A DNA stretch of 64,000 nt from Robiginitomaculum sp. (GTDB lineage Bacteria > Pseudomonadota > Alphaproteobacteria > Caulobacterales > Maricaulaceae): the NCBI GenBank assembly GCA_015485155.1, contig WFUF01000005.1:62001-126000 (forward strand). Reading direction: 5' to 3'. The position numbers were made by a program, and so were the translations under genes. Under the pieces are notes generated by a model, which saw only the letters and a program-made list of their open reading frames with translations, made no database searches and was not told the DNA's origin. Shown here piece after piece: positions 45,231 through 54,074 of the stretch (the first letter of the stretch is position 1; every line of letters begins with the position of its first letter).

Positions 45231-46697
45231 TTATATTCCAATCGCCGGCCAGTAAAGCGCAGCAAAAGCCAACAAGATAATCGTCGACATAATTGCCATT
45301 TTATAACCGACTTTCAAGAAGTCAGTGGTCTTCAAGTAACCAGAGGCATATACAATAGTGCAAGCAGGCGTCCCTATTACTGTCAGATAGGCAAAGGCCG
45401 ATGAAATAGCGGTAACAAAACCCACAATCAATTCACTGTCACCCGTAGAATGGGCAAGATTCAAGGTTATCGGGCCCAAAACCGCAACTGCAGCTCCGTT
45501 GGACATGGTGTTGGTGACCAAAGTTGTAAGCACAGAAACCGAAGCCAATAGTGGTGTTCCGGTTTCCATGAACTCTGGCAAAACCTTTAAGAAGCTGTCG
45601 GCAAGCCACATGGCAGCGCCGCTATCCTTCATTTGAATCCCCAGTGATATTGCCGCCGCATACAACCAGACCACCCCCCAGTTCACTCCTGAATTCAAGT
45701 CTTCCCAGCGCACCAAACCAAATATCATAAACGCAACGCCACCCATAAGCGCAATAGTGCCAAGTCCAATCGTGCCAGAAAAGAAAACCCAGCCCAAAAG
45801 GGTAAGGAAAAACAAGCCAATAGCCATAAAGTGTGATGGCGTCATTGGGCCTTCCCGCTCGATTTGGGCGCGCAATTTCACCACAGCTCGCGTCAGATGA
45901 TTATATTCCGGCTTGAAGGTTGAAAACAAAATAACAATGACAACAGGCAATTGCGCCAAAAATACCGGATAGGCGATAATCACCCATTTGACATAATCCA
46001 CCAGATATTTGGCCGTATTCGGGTCATCTGGATTATAGAAAAACTCTTTCCAGTATCCTATCATAATCGCGTTTCTTGCACCGCCTGATGGTGTCCCAAT
46101 GCCAGCTATTGAACTGCCGTAGGCAATGGAAAATAACAAAACCGCCGCAAGATTACGCACCTTTTTAGGGTCATCAGAGGTAAGCGTAATCAAGGTCAAG
46201 GCAACGGGTAACATCATGGCAGCAACCGTATGCTCGCCAATTACTGATGCTAAAAGACCAGATACAACAGCTACCCCAATCGCAACATTTCTTGTTTTTG
46301 TTCCCGACAAGCGAACAATCAGATAAGCTAAGCGCTTGTCCAGCTTCTGTTTGACCACAGCCACAGCCAGCATCAAAGAACCAATGATGAAAAAGACAGA
46401 TCCGTTAATCAAAGAAGCACCAACTTCGGCAACCCCCCGCCCCAACAGCAGAATCTGCGAAATAATGATCATGAATGCGACCGCAGGCAGCGGTATTGGC
46501 TCTGTGACAAACAGCACAACCGCAACCACCGAGATCACCAGAACCAGCTGGCCATCACGGGACAATCCTTCCGGTGAAGGGGCCAGATAAAACACCAATC
46601 CGACCAGAATCGCAAAAAAAAGCCAACGCTTTTCCCGTACAAAAAGCATAACGCTCCGCAACACTGGCTGACCAGGTAGGCGAAGACTTGCGCGCAT
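45231..46697 (-). CDS. SLC13/DASS-family anion permease
   Basis: The 488-residue inner-membrane protein has about eleven to twelve transmembrane segments and the layout of the divalent anion:Na+ symporter family. The duplicated segments VTNTMSNGAAVAVLGPI and YGSSIAGIGTPSGGARNAIM match the family substrate loops. Members carry sulfate, dicarboxylates or related anions. Placed upstream of usp-soeABC, it may export sulfate or move sulfite or an organosulfonate; this is inference from context. The start at 46697 has only a weak GGA upstream. Confidence 0.85.
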   Translation of the reverse strand: MRASLRLPGQPVLRSVMLFVREKRWLFFAILVGLVFYLAPSPEGLSRDGQLVLVISVVAVVLFVTEPIPLPAVAFMIIISQILLLGRGVAEVGASLINGSVFFIIGSLMLAVAVVKQKLDKRLAYLIVRLSGTKTRNVAIGVAVVSGLLASVIGEHTVAAMMLPVALTLITLTSDDPKKVRNLAAVLLFSIAYGSSIAGIGTPSGGARNAIMIGYWKEFFYNPDDPNTAKYLVDYVKWVIIAYPVFLAQLPVVIVILFSTFKPEYNHLTRAVVKLRAQIEREGPMTPSHFMAIGLFFLTLLGWVFFSGTIGLGTIALMGGVAFMIFGLVRWEDLNSGVNWGVVWLYAAAISLGIQMKDSGAAMWLADSFLKVLPEFMETGTPLLASVSVLTTLVTNTMSNGAAVAVLGPITLNLAHSTGDSELIVGFVTAISSAFAYLTVIGTPACTIVYASGYLKTTDFLKVGYKMAIMSTIILLAFAALYWPAIGI

Positions 46698-46832
46698 GGC
46701 ATTTGTCCAATCAATTCAAGTTGGTGTTGCGCAATACTGTCACCTAACTGTGGCCAGTTGGTTAAGAAAATGGCGGATAGCCAACTATCAATATAAAAAG
46801 CTTCAGATCATTTTGAAATAAGCGTGTTTTCG

Positions 46833-46846
46833 TATATGCTAATATA
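46833..46846 (-). promoter_or_regulatory. Palindrome TATAT-GCTA-ATATA before the SLC13-usp-soe run
   Basis: The plus strand reads TATAT (46833-46837), GCTA, ATATA (46842-46846), about 136 bases upstream of the permease start. It contains CTAATATA, which also occurs before soeA (44216) and, in reverse, before lipS1 (51884). It may be an operator; AT-rich sequence makes chance matches possible. Confidence 0.25.
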
Positions 46847-46917
46847 ATGACCTGTGCAATTGGCAAAAAGCAAAAATTACAAAATTTGTACGCAATTCAG
46901 ACAGATGATTTACATGC

Positions 46918-46949
46918 AAAAGGGCCGTCCTTAAGGGGCGGCCCTTTTT
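46918..46949 (-). terminator. Terminator after the FadL-type gene
   Basis: AGGGCCG (46921-46927) pairs with CGGCCCT (46939-46945) around a loop that itself contains CCTTAAGG. On the minus strand the stem is followed by TTTTGC, on the plus strand by TTTTT, so it could act in both directions. It lies 21 bases after the fadL stop. Confidence 0.8.
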
Positions 46950-46970
46950 CCAAAATCAAAACAATTGCTG

Positions 46971-48272
46971 TTATTGCGAACCGAACTTAAACGTCCAGCC
47001 AAATGTCACTTCCAACTGGTTCATGGACAGCTCGATATTGTGTCCAGGAGGGCCTCCGGGAATTACTTCAGGGCCGGAAACTGATGAATTAGGAGCGTAC
47101 ATCAGCGCAAAATCAAACGAATTGCTCTCATTCACAGCGTAAGAGAACCCGCCAGTGATATGACTGGTTGTAACACCTGGAGCCAATATATTTAGCGTTA
47201 CGTCCTCTGGCCCAATGGGGTTATTATTGCGAGCATATCCAGCACGCCATGTCACATCATCCCGGCGCCATTCAACACCAAATTTATAAGCAGTTACATC
47301 GTCCCAGCCAAAACCCGGGCCACCAAAATTTCCAAAAAAATTAGGAACCGTAGTTGAATTACCAATGGAGCCGACACCGGAATAATTGACTTTTCTAATG
47401 TCAAACATTGCTGTGATATCCGGAGCCACATCCCATGCAAATCCCACAGTCCAGTTTGAAGGAATATCAAAGTCACCACCATCAGCAAACAGGCCACGAT
47501 ACTCATCAAAGCGTGACATATTTATTTTTGGCTGAAATGAGCCGCCAACGCGAAAACCGCTGCCAGTGTCGATTTCAATGCCAGCCTTTATGCCAAGCCC
47601 GGTTGACCAGCTTGAACCATTATCGGTCAGATTTGCCGGATCAACAGAAAGCCCTCCAAAAATGGCCAATCCTCTGGCTTTGAACTTTTGGACTGCCAGC
47701 ATTGGCGCCAGACCGATCGAGATACCCGGTGTCGGGCTGTAGGCTACGGTAGGCTGAATAAACATCTGATTTAGATCAACCCCGGCACCATTGCCACAAA
47801 ACACGCCTGTAGTCGAAGGAAACGGCCCAAAGCCACAGATAGGATTGGGCTGGGTTCTTGAATAACTGGTGTTCATGCCACCATTGGCGATAACAGCCAC
47901 ACCATAAGCAAGCTGATCACTTACCTGTCTGGAATATGCCAGACCCGGAACCGGGAACCAGCTACTGCCGGATTTTACTTCACCATCCGGGGTAAAGCCC
48001 ATAGCACCGGAGCCTGTGAATTTGCGGTTCGGGTTAAAAGCGGACAGCGCCAATTGCAACTGGTTTCCAGATTTTAGCAAACCGGCAGGATTAATACCCA
48101 TGCCCGCTGCATCACGGGTATCAGCAACACCCGCCCCGGCCAGCGCCTTTGATCTGGCACTGGTTCCATTTTGGAAATACCCTTCTGTAGCAAATGCCGG
48201 CGCAGCAAGCGCCGTTGCCGCCAGTAAACTTACCATTGATGTTTGAATGGTTTTTTTTAGTAATAAAGCCAT
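46971..48272 (-). CDS. OmpP1/FadL-type outer-membrane transport protein
   Basis: The 433-residue beta-barrel has a signal peptide ending AFA near residue 29. It begins EGYFQNGTSARSKALAGAGV, the FadL-family hatch N-terminus, and ends with a typical beta-strand and aromatic FGWTFKFGSQ. FadL channels take up hydrophobic molecules. Position between tusA and the soe run suggests uptake of elemental or organic sulfur, which is inference. The start at 48272 is chosen because GGGAGGGG lies just upstream and the signal peptide begins there; the open frame extends to 48389 without support. A terminator follows (46918-46949). Confidence 0.85.
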   Translation of the reverse strand: MALLLKKTIQTSMVSLLAATALAAPAFATEGYFQNGTSARSKALAGAGVADTRDAAGMGINPAGLLKSGNQLQLALSAFNPNRKFTGSGAMGFTPDGEVKSGSSWFPVPGLAYSRQVSDQLAYGVAVIANGGMNTSYSRTQPNPICGFGPFPSTTGVFCGNGAGVDLNQMFIQPTVAYSPTPGISIGLAPMLAVQKFKARGLAIFGGLSVDPANLTDNGSSWSTGLGIKAGIEIDTGSGFRVGGSFQPKINMSRFDEYRGLFADGGDFDIPSNWTVGFAWDVAPDITAMFDIRKVNYSGVGSIGNSTTVPNFFGNFGGPGFGWDDVTAYKFGVEWRRDDVTWRAGYARNNNPIGPEDVTLNILAPGVTTSHITGGFSYAVNESNSFDFALMYAPNSSVSGPEVIPGGPPGHNIELSMNQLEVTFGWTFKFGSQ

Positions 48273-48416
48273 AATCCCCTCCCGATTTCTTAGCTCACGA
48301 ATATAAGGGACATAGTGCCCCGGCAGACTTGCAATGCAGCCGTCCAGCTTATCTGGCAAGCCCCTTACAAGAAGAATCAAAATGCGCACTTATTGCTGTA
48401 CCTGTTTTGATTCAAA

Positions 48417-48440
48417 CAAAAAGGGCCGCTTACGCGACCC
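48417..48440 (-). terminator. Terminator overlapping the tusA stop codon
   Basis: On the minus strand GGGTCGC (48440-48434) pairs with GCGGCCC (48429-48423), with one G-T pair, around a GTAA loop, followed by TTTTTG. The TAA stop codon of tusA (48432-48430) lies mostly in the loop. Ribosomes at the stop should therefore interfere with the stem, which is unusual for a terminator. Confidence 0.75.
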
Positions 48441-48657
48441 GTTTCAATAAAAACCTGTAGACATCACCGTCAACAGAATGTTCAACCAGTTCATTACCGG
48501 TCGTGCGGCAAAACGCCTGAAAATCTGCGACCGATCCCGGATCTGTAGCCAGAACCTCCAGAGTTTGTCCGTCGCCTAGACCTTTTAGGGCCTTTTTGGC
48601 CTTTAATATAGGCAAAGGGCAGTTCATCCCTTTGGCATCAAGAGTCTCATCAGCCAT
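48430..48657 (-). CDS. tusA: TusA-family sulfurtransferase
   Basis: This 75-residue cytoplasmic protein carries sulfane sulfur as a persulfide on the cysteine of its CPxP motif, here C13 in MNCPLPILKAKKAL. The second half has the family betaalphabeta fold. GGAG sits upstream of the ATG at 48657. It lies 57 bases after dsrE2 on the same strand, a pair repeatedly found in sulfur oxidisers. In the sHdr system TusA accepts sulfur and passes it to DsrE3C, so the partner would be the protein encoded at 57299. No rhodanese gene is in the window. Confidence 0.95.
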   Translation of the reverse strand: MADETLDAKGMNCPLPILKAKKALKGLGDGQTLEVLATDPGSVADFQAFCRTTGNELVEHSVDGDVYRFLLKRVA

Positions 48658-48714
48658 ATTCTCTCCAATCCAGTTTTCTTCAAACTCTAAAATTTTAAGG
48701 GTAATACCCCATTA

Positions 48715-49224
48715 TTACATAAACAAATTGATATCCGATTGCAGCGCAGATTCCATCCATGTAGCAGCACCACCAATTTCCACATCGTCAATCATATCTT
48801 TCTTGTCCAACTCGAACAAATCCAGTGTCATCTGGCATGCAATCATTCTAACATCAGATAATACCGCTGCCTCGCGCAATTCCTCAATACTGGCAACACC
48901 TTTTTTCTTGATCAGGTTTTTCATCATTACGGTTGCCCCTGCGCTTACACCTGGGATCATGCCCACTATGTTGGGCATGGACATGTGCATGCCGCCCATT
49001 GGCATTGCCATTGCCGGATTACCCAGTGGCGTAACCTGCAAATTCAGTTTTTCCTTCAGCAATTCAAGCCCATAGAATGTGAAAAACATGGTCACATCCA
49101 CATCCATCGCAGCGGCTGTTGTGCCCAGGATAAACGGAGGATACGCCCAATCCAAAGACCCCTTGGTGCAAATAATGGTCATTTTTTTGGCATTGCCTAT
49201 GGTTTCTTCCACAGATGTAGTCAT
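48715..49224 (-). CDS. dsrE2: DsrE2-type (DsrE/F-like) sulfurtransferase
   Basis: The 169-residue protein has the DsrE2 layout: the N-terminal strand KKMTIICTKGSLDWAYPPF with the first cysteine, a hydrophobic stretch DVTMFFTFYGLELLKEK near residue 45, a Gly/Met-rich loop (AMPMGGMHMSMP) and the second cysteine segment VRMIACQMTLDLF near residue 129. Members are membrane-associated sulfur carriers. The start at 49224 (MTTSVEET) has GGGAG nine bases upstream. It probably forms a transcript with tusA. A half-site ATTAG-N6-TGCAT lies at 49296-49311 upstream. Confidence 0.88.
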   Translation of the reverse strand: MTTSVEETIGNAKKMTIICTKGSLDWAYPPFILGTTAAAMDVDVTMFFTFYGLELLKEKLNLQVTPLGNPAMAMPMGGMHMSMPNIVGMIPGVSAGATVMMKNLIKKKGVASIEELREAAVLSDVRMIACQMTLDLFELDKKDMIDDVEIGGAATWMESALQSDINLFM

Positions 49225-49410
49225 GATTTTAATCTCCCGTTTGACCCCATGTGCGACCATGAGGGTCGAACAACCAATATATAAGGATTTGCTTTATTAG
49301 CATTTGTGCATGAAATACCACACTCTCGTCAAGCCTATTTGGCCAAGATGGGGAAAATATAATCTTAACCCGTGCAAAAAACCTGATAATTGTGGCCATT
49401 TTGCCTTGAG

Positions 49411-50637
49411 CTAAAGCCCGCGCTTCATCAGAGCCTGCTCATTTTCATAGATAAAGTCACGCATAATCGGCACATCGTCACGTTCATTTGCCAACAGCAA
49501 TTGAAAATTCATATTGTTGTCATGCTTAAAACCCAGCGCCACGGCGGTAAGGTAAAATTCCCACATTCGGGCAAAGCGTTCATCATAAAGAGCTACAGCC
49601 TTATCGCGATTAGCCAAAAACCTCCGGCGCCAATGATCAATGGTATAATAATAATGCAGGCGCCAAACCTCACAGTCTGCCACCCATAGCGGAGTTTTCT
49701 GCACAGACTCAAATGCTTCGGATATGCTAGGAGAATAGCCTCCGGGGAAGATATATTTTTGAATAAACGCGTTGGTAGAACCAGGTTCATTGCGCCTGCC
49801 GATGGAATGCACCATTGCCCGGCCACCTTTGTTCAGTAATTTACTGATCTGGCCAAAATATGCCGGAAGATAGCGAACCCCCACATGCTCAACCATGCCT
49901 ACCGATACTATGCGGTCATATTTTTGGGTCACTTCGCGATAATCCAGATACTCAAATGTTACCCGGTCTGACAAACCCATTTGTGCCGCGCGCTCAGTGG
50001 CTACCCGCAATTGTTCTTTGGCCAAAGCAATTCCGGTAACTTTCACGTCTGCCACCTGCGCCAGATACAGCGCCATACCACCCCAGCCGCAACCGATATC
50101 CAGAACCTCCATGCCATCGGACAAATCAAGCTTGGCGGCAATTCTGCGTTTCTTGTTTATTTGCGCAGCTTCCAGTGTCTCTTTTGGGTCACGAAAATAG
50201 CCGCAACTGTATTGCATGTCCTCATCAAGGAACAAGCGATACAGCTCCTCTGAAAGATCATAATGGTGGGCGGCATTTTTTCGTGATTTAGATATGGGGT
50301 TGAACTGATGAAAGGGCCGCGAAATAGCACGCAGGGCTTTTCCGTACTTTTGACTTGAATGATTGCTCAAACCATCCTTGTTTGCCACCATCAAATCCAG
50401 AAAACCTTGCAGATCCGTTCCGTCTTCAAAGGTCAAGGTGCCGTCCATATAACTTTCGGCAGCCGTAAGATCAGGTTGCAGCAATAACTTGTTATACAGG
50501 CTGGACTTATGCAGGCGCATGGTGACCACCGGGGTCGCCGGTGATCCGACAAACTCATGACGCACGCCTTTTGCATCAAACACCACCAAGGTGCCGCTTT
50601 TGATAAAAGCCCTTAACAGCTTTGATAACAGACGCAT
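49411..50637 (-). CDS. cfa: Cyclopropane-fatty-acyl-phospholipid synthase
   Basis: This enzyme adds a methylene group from S-adenosylmethionine to double bonds of membrane lipid acyl chains. The 408-residue length is standard. The SAM-binding motif MEVLDIGCGWGGMALYLA is near residue 178; VSVGMVEHVGVRYLPAYF and the C-terminal RMWEFYLTAVALGFKHDN are typical. The N-terminal lipid-binding domain is present. GGGGGA lies before the ATG at 50637. It is not obviously linked to sulfur metabolism, though cyclopropane lipids help cells stand acid made by sulfur oxidation. Confidence 0.94.
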   Translation of the reverse strand: MRLLSKLLRAFIKSGTLVVFDAKGVRHEFVGSPATPVVTMRLHKSSLYNKLLLQPDLTAAESYMDGTLTFEDGTDLQGFLDLMVANKDGLSNHSSQKYGKALRAISRPFHQFNPISKSRKNAAHHYDLSEELYRLFLDEDMQYSCGYFRDPKETLEAAQINKKRRIAAKLDLSDGMEVLDIGCGWGGMALYLAQVADVKVTGIALAKEQLRVATERAAQMGLSDRVTFEYLDYREVTQKYDRIVSVGMVEHVGVRYLPAYFGQISKLLNKGGRAMVHSIGRRNEPGSTNAFIQKYIFPGGYSPSISEAFESVQKTPLWVADCEVWRLHYYYTIDHWRRRFLANRDKAVALYDERFARMWEFYLTAVALGFKHDNNMNFQLLLANERDDVPIMRDFIYENEQALMKRGL

Positions 50638-50738
50638 GCAATCCCCCGTAAAACCGCCGATCAGCTAGACATACACCAAATACCGACGATGAATAGCATT
50701 GAAAAGAGGTTTTATTCGCCATCCACGATGTTTAGCGG

Positions 50739-51149
50739 TTAGGAGCCAAGCGCAAATTCATACATCCAGAAAATAGCAATGCCGGTTTGCACCAAAAAGA
50801 AGAAGAACCGTACTTTAACAGCCATCACACTAATAGATACAATATGGATTAAAGACTGTACCACCCGCGCCGCCAGCATAATCAGCGCCAGACCGTTGGT
50901 AACATCCGACTGATTGGTGGCCAGCGCATATAACAGCAATCCGCCAACAATTGGAAAATACTCATAACAATTTGCATGCGCCCGGCACAAACGCCCTGAA
51001 AATGGGGAAACATCATCCCCCGCAGGCGAAAAACTGTTCGCAGCCTTCTTGCCCGAAAGTGTCAAAGCCGTCCGGTAAGTGCCTAAGACCAATAATATAA
51101 ATGTAGTCCAACCAATGTAACCCAAAAGTGCTATTGCTGTATGGCTCAT
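50739..51149 (-). CDS. MAPEG-family membrane protein
   Basis: The 136-residue protein has four hydrophobic helices and the MAPEG pattern, with FSGRLCRAHANCYEYFPIVG near residue 48, the glutathione-binding Arg/Asn/Glu segment, followed by LIMLAARVVQSLIHIVSISV. The family includes microsomal glutathione transferases and related membrane enzymes. GGGAGAG marks the start at 51149. It stands between cfa and a second small membrane protein on the same strand. Confidence 0.85.
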   Translation of the reverse strand: MSHTAIALLGYIGWTTFILLVLGTYRTALTLSGKKAANSFSPAGDDVSPFSGRLCRAHANCYEYFPIVGGLLLYALATNQSDVTNGLALIMLAARVVQSLIHIVSISVMAVKVRFFFFLVQTGIAIFWMYEFALGS

Positions 51150-51278
51150 TTAATTCTCTCCCGATAATTTAAGGGCCTATGCTAACATCTTACCGCTTTT
51201 GTACAATTCCAAACTTTGATCATCGCCTATTCAAAATTGAACAGAGTTAAAAATACCGAAACTATGTCAGAGGCACGG

Positions 51279-51707
51279 CTACCAGTTTTGAGCTGCCGCC
51301 AACAAAATAACAGACCACGATACAATAATCGCCAAAGAAGAAGCCCCGCCAAGCGCAGCAGCGCTTCGCTGTATAAGATTCCCTCGAAACTGAAATGCAT
51401 TTATTCCAAATGCCCGAAATACATAAGGAACAGGATTGGCCCAGCCGCCAAAGATCATCAACACCAAGGCCCAAATAGCAATATCAAGTGAAAATACCCA
51501 GATCAGAGCCCCGGCCATGCCCTGCATCAGACCCAGCATGATCCAGTCAATATGTGCTGCACCAATGTGCTTGAAATTTATACCAGATTTCTGTTTTGGC
51601 TCATGCGCCTGTAACGGGATCAGCATCAACGCCCCAAGCAATGATGAAAACAAGACAGCAGCACAACCGCTGAACAGTAATAGTTTCGCACTTTCAATTG
51701 ATGTCAT
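51279..51707 (-). CDS. Four-helix membrane protein, function unknown
   Basis: The 142-residue protein has four predicted transmembrane helices. The second contains IGAAHIDWIMLGLMQGMAGA, and the loop after the third reads GGWANPVPYVFRAFGINAF. This pattern faintly recalls small four-helix isomerases such as styrene oxide isomerase (AH and NxxxF positions), but I would not assign it. A GGGGATAG sequence precedes the ATG at 51707. It is divergent from lipS1, so the 220 bases between may drive both. Confidence 0.6.
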   Translation of the reverse strand: MTSIESAKLLLFSGCAAVLFSSLLGALMLIPLQAHEPKQKSGINFKHIGAAHIDWIMLGLMQGMAGALIWVFSLDIAIWALVLMIFGGWANPVPYVFRAFGINAFQFRGNLIQRSAAALGGASSLAIIVSWSVILLAAAQNW

Positions 51708-51848
51708 TCTATCCCCGCTATTCTGGTTTAAGACCCCGCACCAAGAATTTCCCGAACACTATGCCGGTAATTGCATGAGTGGCAAATCAAACTAACCAGA
51801 ATTATAATCCGCCAAGCTTCCCCTGCTTGCCTATATAGTTTGATTGCC

Positions 51849-51905
51849 GCAATATCAGTTTGCAAAATGATTTGATATTTTATTATATTAGGGATATTGC
51901 ATATA
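51849..51905 (+). promoter_or_regulatory. Candidate promoter and operator before lipS1
   Basis: TTGCAA (51860-51865) and TTATAT (51883-51888), 17 bases apart, are a possible promoter 39 bases before lipS1. It is flanked by an inverted repeat GCAATATC (51849-51856) and GATATTGC (51893-51900). TATATTAG at 51884-51891 is followed after six bases by TGCAT, the same half-site layout as before dsrE2. A repressor bound to these sites would block the promoter. No binding data exist for this sequence. Confidence 0.4.
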
Positions 51906-51927
51906 TGCGCTGAATCTGGAGTTTTGC

Positions 51928-52965
51928 ATGGACTGGCTGGAAAACCTGCTAAAGATTGAAGAACTGGAAGATGCCCAGTTCGACCATGAACTTATTTCCC
52001 GCATGCAGGCAAGCTCCGCTTTGTCCCTTTCGCGACCAATCCGTTTCTCCACTCCCACATTCAAGGAATTTGAATCCAGCGAGCTATCCGGTTGCGGCAA
52101 AAATTCGTTTCCGGCGTTTTCCATCACTGCCGGTGGCTGTGCCTTGAACTGTGATCATTGCCAAAAGAAAATTCTGGAGCCAATGATCCCGGCCACCAGA
52201 CCTGAAATGCTTGATCAAAAAGTCCGGGATCTGATTTTGATGCAGGACTTGCAAGGATTTTTATTGTCCGGCGGCTCCAATAAGCGCAATGAAATACGCT
52301 ATGAGCGCTATCTGCCGGTGGTCGAAAAACTAAAACGTGATTTTCCCTATCTGCAAATTGCCATTCATACTGCTTTGCTTGATGAAGCTGCAGCCCAGCG
52401 CATGGAAGATGCCGGCGTTGACAGCGCGATGATGGATATGATCGGGGCTAAAGAAACCATCGAGCAAGTATATAAGCTGGATCGGCCGGTGGCTGATTTT
52501 GAAGCCACTCTGGCAGCTCTTACCTCCACCAACCTCAAAGTCACTCCGCACATCGTAATCGGCCTGCATTATGGCAAATTACTTGGCGAGAAAAATGCTT
52601 TGGACATTATTGCGCGCTATGATGTGCACGCACTGGTATTGGTGGTTATCATGCCATTTTACGCCAAACCTGGTACGTTTGAGACTCCCTCGACCAAAGA
52701 TGTTGGAGAAATATTTTTGGCGGCCAGAGAACGCCTGCCCGACAAGCAGGTCTTGCTTGGCTGTGCCCGTCCACCGGGAATGCATAAGCGCATAACTGAT
52801 GCCTATGCAGTAATGGCCGGACTGGACGGCATCGCATTTCCCGCCGATGGGGCGGTCGCCGTATCCAAAGCTATTGGCAGACCGTCACATCAGGAACATG
52901 CCTGTTGCGCCATTAAAGTCGGCGGCAGTCAATCAGCACAAGTTTCTGCTACTTGCGCCGCATGA
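51928..52965 (+). CDS. lipS1: Lipoate synthase component LipS1 (radical SAM)
   Basis: This 345-residue radical SAM protein carries the cluster motif C71-x3-C75-x2-C78 in GGCALNCDHCQKK. From family knowledge LipS1 works with LipS2 to insert the two sulfur atoms into octanoyl-LbpA in the sHdr system, replacing the single LipA. The first 60 residues are the extra N-terminal part. The C-terminus (EHACCAIKVGGSQS) carries further cysteines suited to a second iron-sulfur centre. It starts the lip operon, and its stop overlaps lipT. Biotin-synthase-like annotation is possible in automated pipelines. Confidence 0.9.
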   Translation: MDWLENLLKIEELEDAQFDHELISRMQASSALSLSRPIRFSTPTFKEFESSELSGCGKNSFPAFSITAGGCALNCDHCQKKILEPMIPATRPEMLDQKVRDLILMQDLQGFLLSGGSNKRNEIRYERYLPVVEKLKRDFPYLQIAIHTALLDEAAAQRMEDAGVDSAMMDMIGAKETIEQVYKLDRPVADFEATLAALTSTNLKVTPHIVIGLHYGKLLGEKNALDIIARYDVHALVLVVIMPFYAKPGTFETPSTKDVGEIFLAARERLPDKQVLLGCARPPGMHKRITDAYAVMAGLDGIAFPADGAVAVSKAIGRPSHQEHACCAIKVGGSQSAQVSATCAA

Positions 52966-54074
52966 TGAAGCATCCGGATATTCTGGTTCTGGGGCTTGGG
53001 CCTGCTGGGGCATGTGCTGCTGAGGCTTGTGCAAGAGCCGGGTTTTCAGTGCTGGCAATAGAAAAGAAAGCCATTGCTGGTGCACCAGTACAATGCGCAG
53101 AATTTGTTCCGGCAATGATCGGCTCAGAAGTAACTTCCCTTAACTCCAGCACTGTTCAGCAAATTCGCTCCATGAAAACCTTTGTTGAAGACCAACCACC
53201 GGATCTGATGGCAAATTTTCCCGGACAGATGATTGACCGTCAGGATTTTGACAGACAATTGGGCGAACAGGCCAAAGCCGCCGGGGCCGAATTGCAATAT
53301 GGTATAAAGGCACAGGACATTTCCACCGGCGGTGATATTGTCCTTGGCAATGGCAGCGAAATCTCAGCAAAAGTACTGATAGGTGCCGATGGCCCAAATT
53401 CGCTGGTCGGGTTTGGCATTGGCTCTTCTGTAACCGAATATCTTGAAACCCGGCAAATCAGTGTGCCGCTGCTGCGCCCGTTTGATAGTACGGATATTTT
53501 CCTTAGCCATAAAATTCCAGGGGGTTATGCCTGGGCGTTTCCCAAGGGTGATATTGTCAATATCGGCCTTGGAGTTCACCCTGATGCAAGAGCTCAAATG
53601 AAGCTTTTGCTTGATGAATTGCACCAAAAACTAATTACACAGGGCAGAGTTGGCCCGCAAATTCTGGGCCATACCGGCGGACGCATTCCAGCTTCCGGCA
53701 TGGTAAAACCGTGGCGGGTAATTGGCTCCACCTTGTGCTTGTTGGCCGGAGATGCAGCAGGTTTGACCAACCCGATCACCGGAGCTGGAATCAATTCAGC
53801 AGTAATTAGCGGCAGGCTGGCAGCAGAGGCGGCGGTCAATTACTTAACCGGTAATTGCGATGATAAAGCTGCAGAAAATTACCAGGAAGACCTGGAAGAT
53901 TTATTCAAAACATCCTTATCCAGAGCTGTGGCCCACAGGAAAAGACTTGCCGCTTACTGGCAAAAGAATAACAGGATAACGCCCGGGCAATTGCGCTCCG
54001 GCTGGATTGCCTATCCTGAATACTGGCAAATGCCTACCGATGAACTGACGGAGAAACACCCATGTCATGCTTAA
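52962..54074 (+). CDS. lipT: FAD-dependent oxidoreductase LipT (geranylgeranyl-reductase-like)
   Basis: The 370-residue flavoprotein begins with an FAD-binding fold (ILVLGLGPAGACAAEAC, residues 7-23). It has VLIGADGPNSLVGFGIG near 144 and the late FAD block LLAGDAAGLTNPITGAGI near residue 263. It resembles the geranylgeranyl reductase family but lies between lipS1 and lipS2; there the protein, called LipT, is thought to help lipoate assembly on LbpA. Its precise reaction has not been settled. The ATG at 52962 overlaps the lipS1 stop (ATGA); the frame also allows a TTG at 52953. Its stop overlaps lipS2 by 13 bases. Confidence 0.88.
   Translation: MMKHPDILVLGLGPAGACAAEACARAGFSVLAIEKKAIAGAPVQCAEFVPAMIGSEVTSLNSSTVQQIRSMKTFVEDQPPDLMANFPGQMIDRQDFDRQLGEQAKAAGAELQYGIKAQDISTGGDIVLGNGSEISAKVLIGADGPNSLVGFGIGSSVTEYLETRQISVPLLRPFDSTDIFLSHKIPGGYAWAFPKGDIVNIGLGVHPDARAQMKLLLDELHQKLITQGRVGPQILGHTGGRIPASGMVKPWRVIGSTLCLLAGDAAGLTNPITGAGINSAVISGRLAAEAAVNYLTGNCDDKAAENYQEDLEDLFKTSLSRAVAHRKRLAAYWQKNNRITPGQLRSGWIAYPEYWQMPTDELTEKHPCHA

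Noticed and set aside
48290-48389. N-terminal extension of the FadL-type protein to 48389.
   Set aside because: The extension has no ribosome site and would place 39 residues before a clear signal peptide; GGGAGGGG marks the start at 48272.
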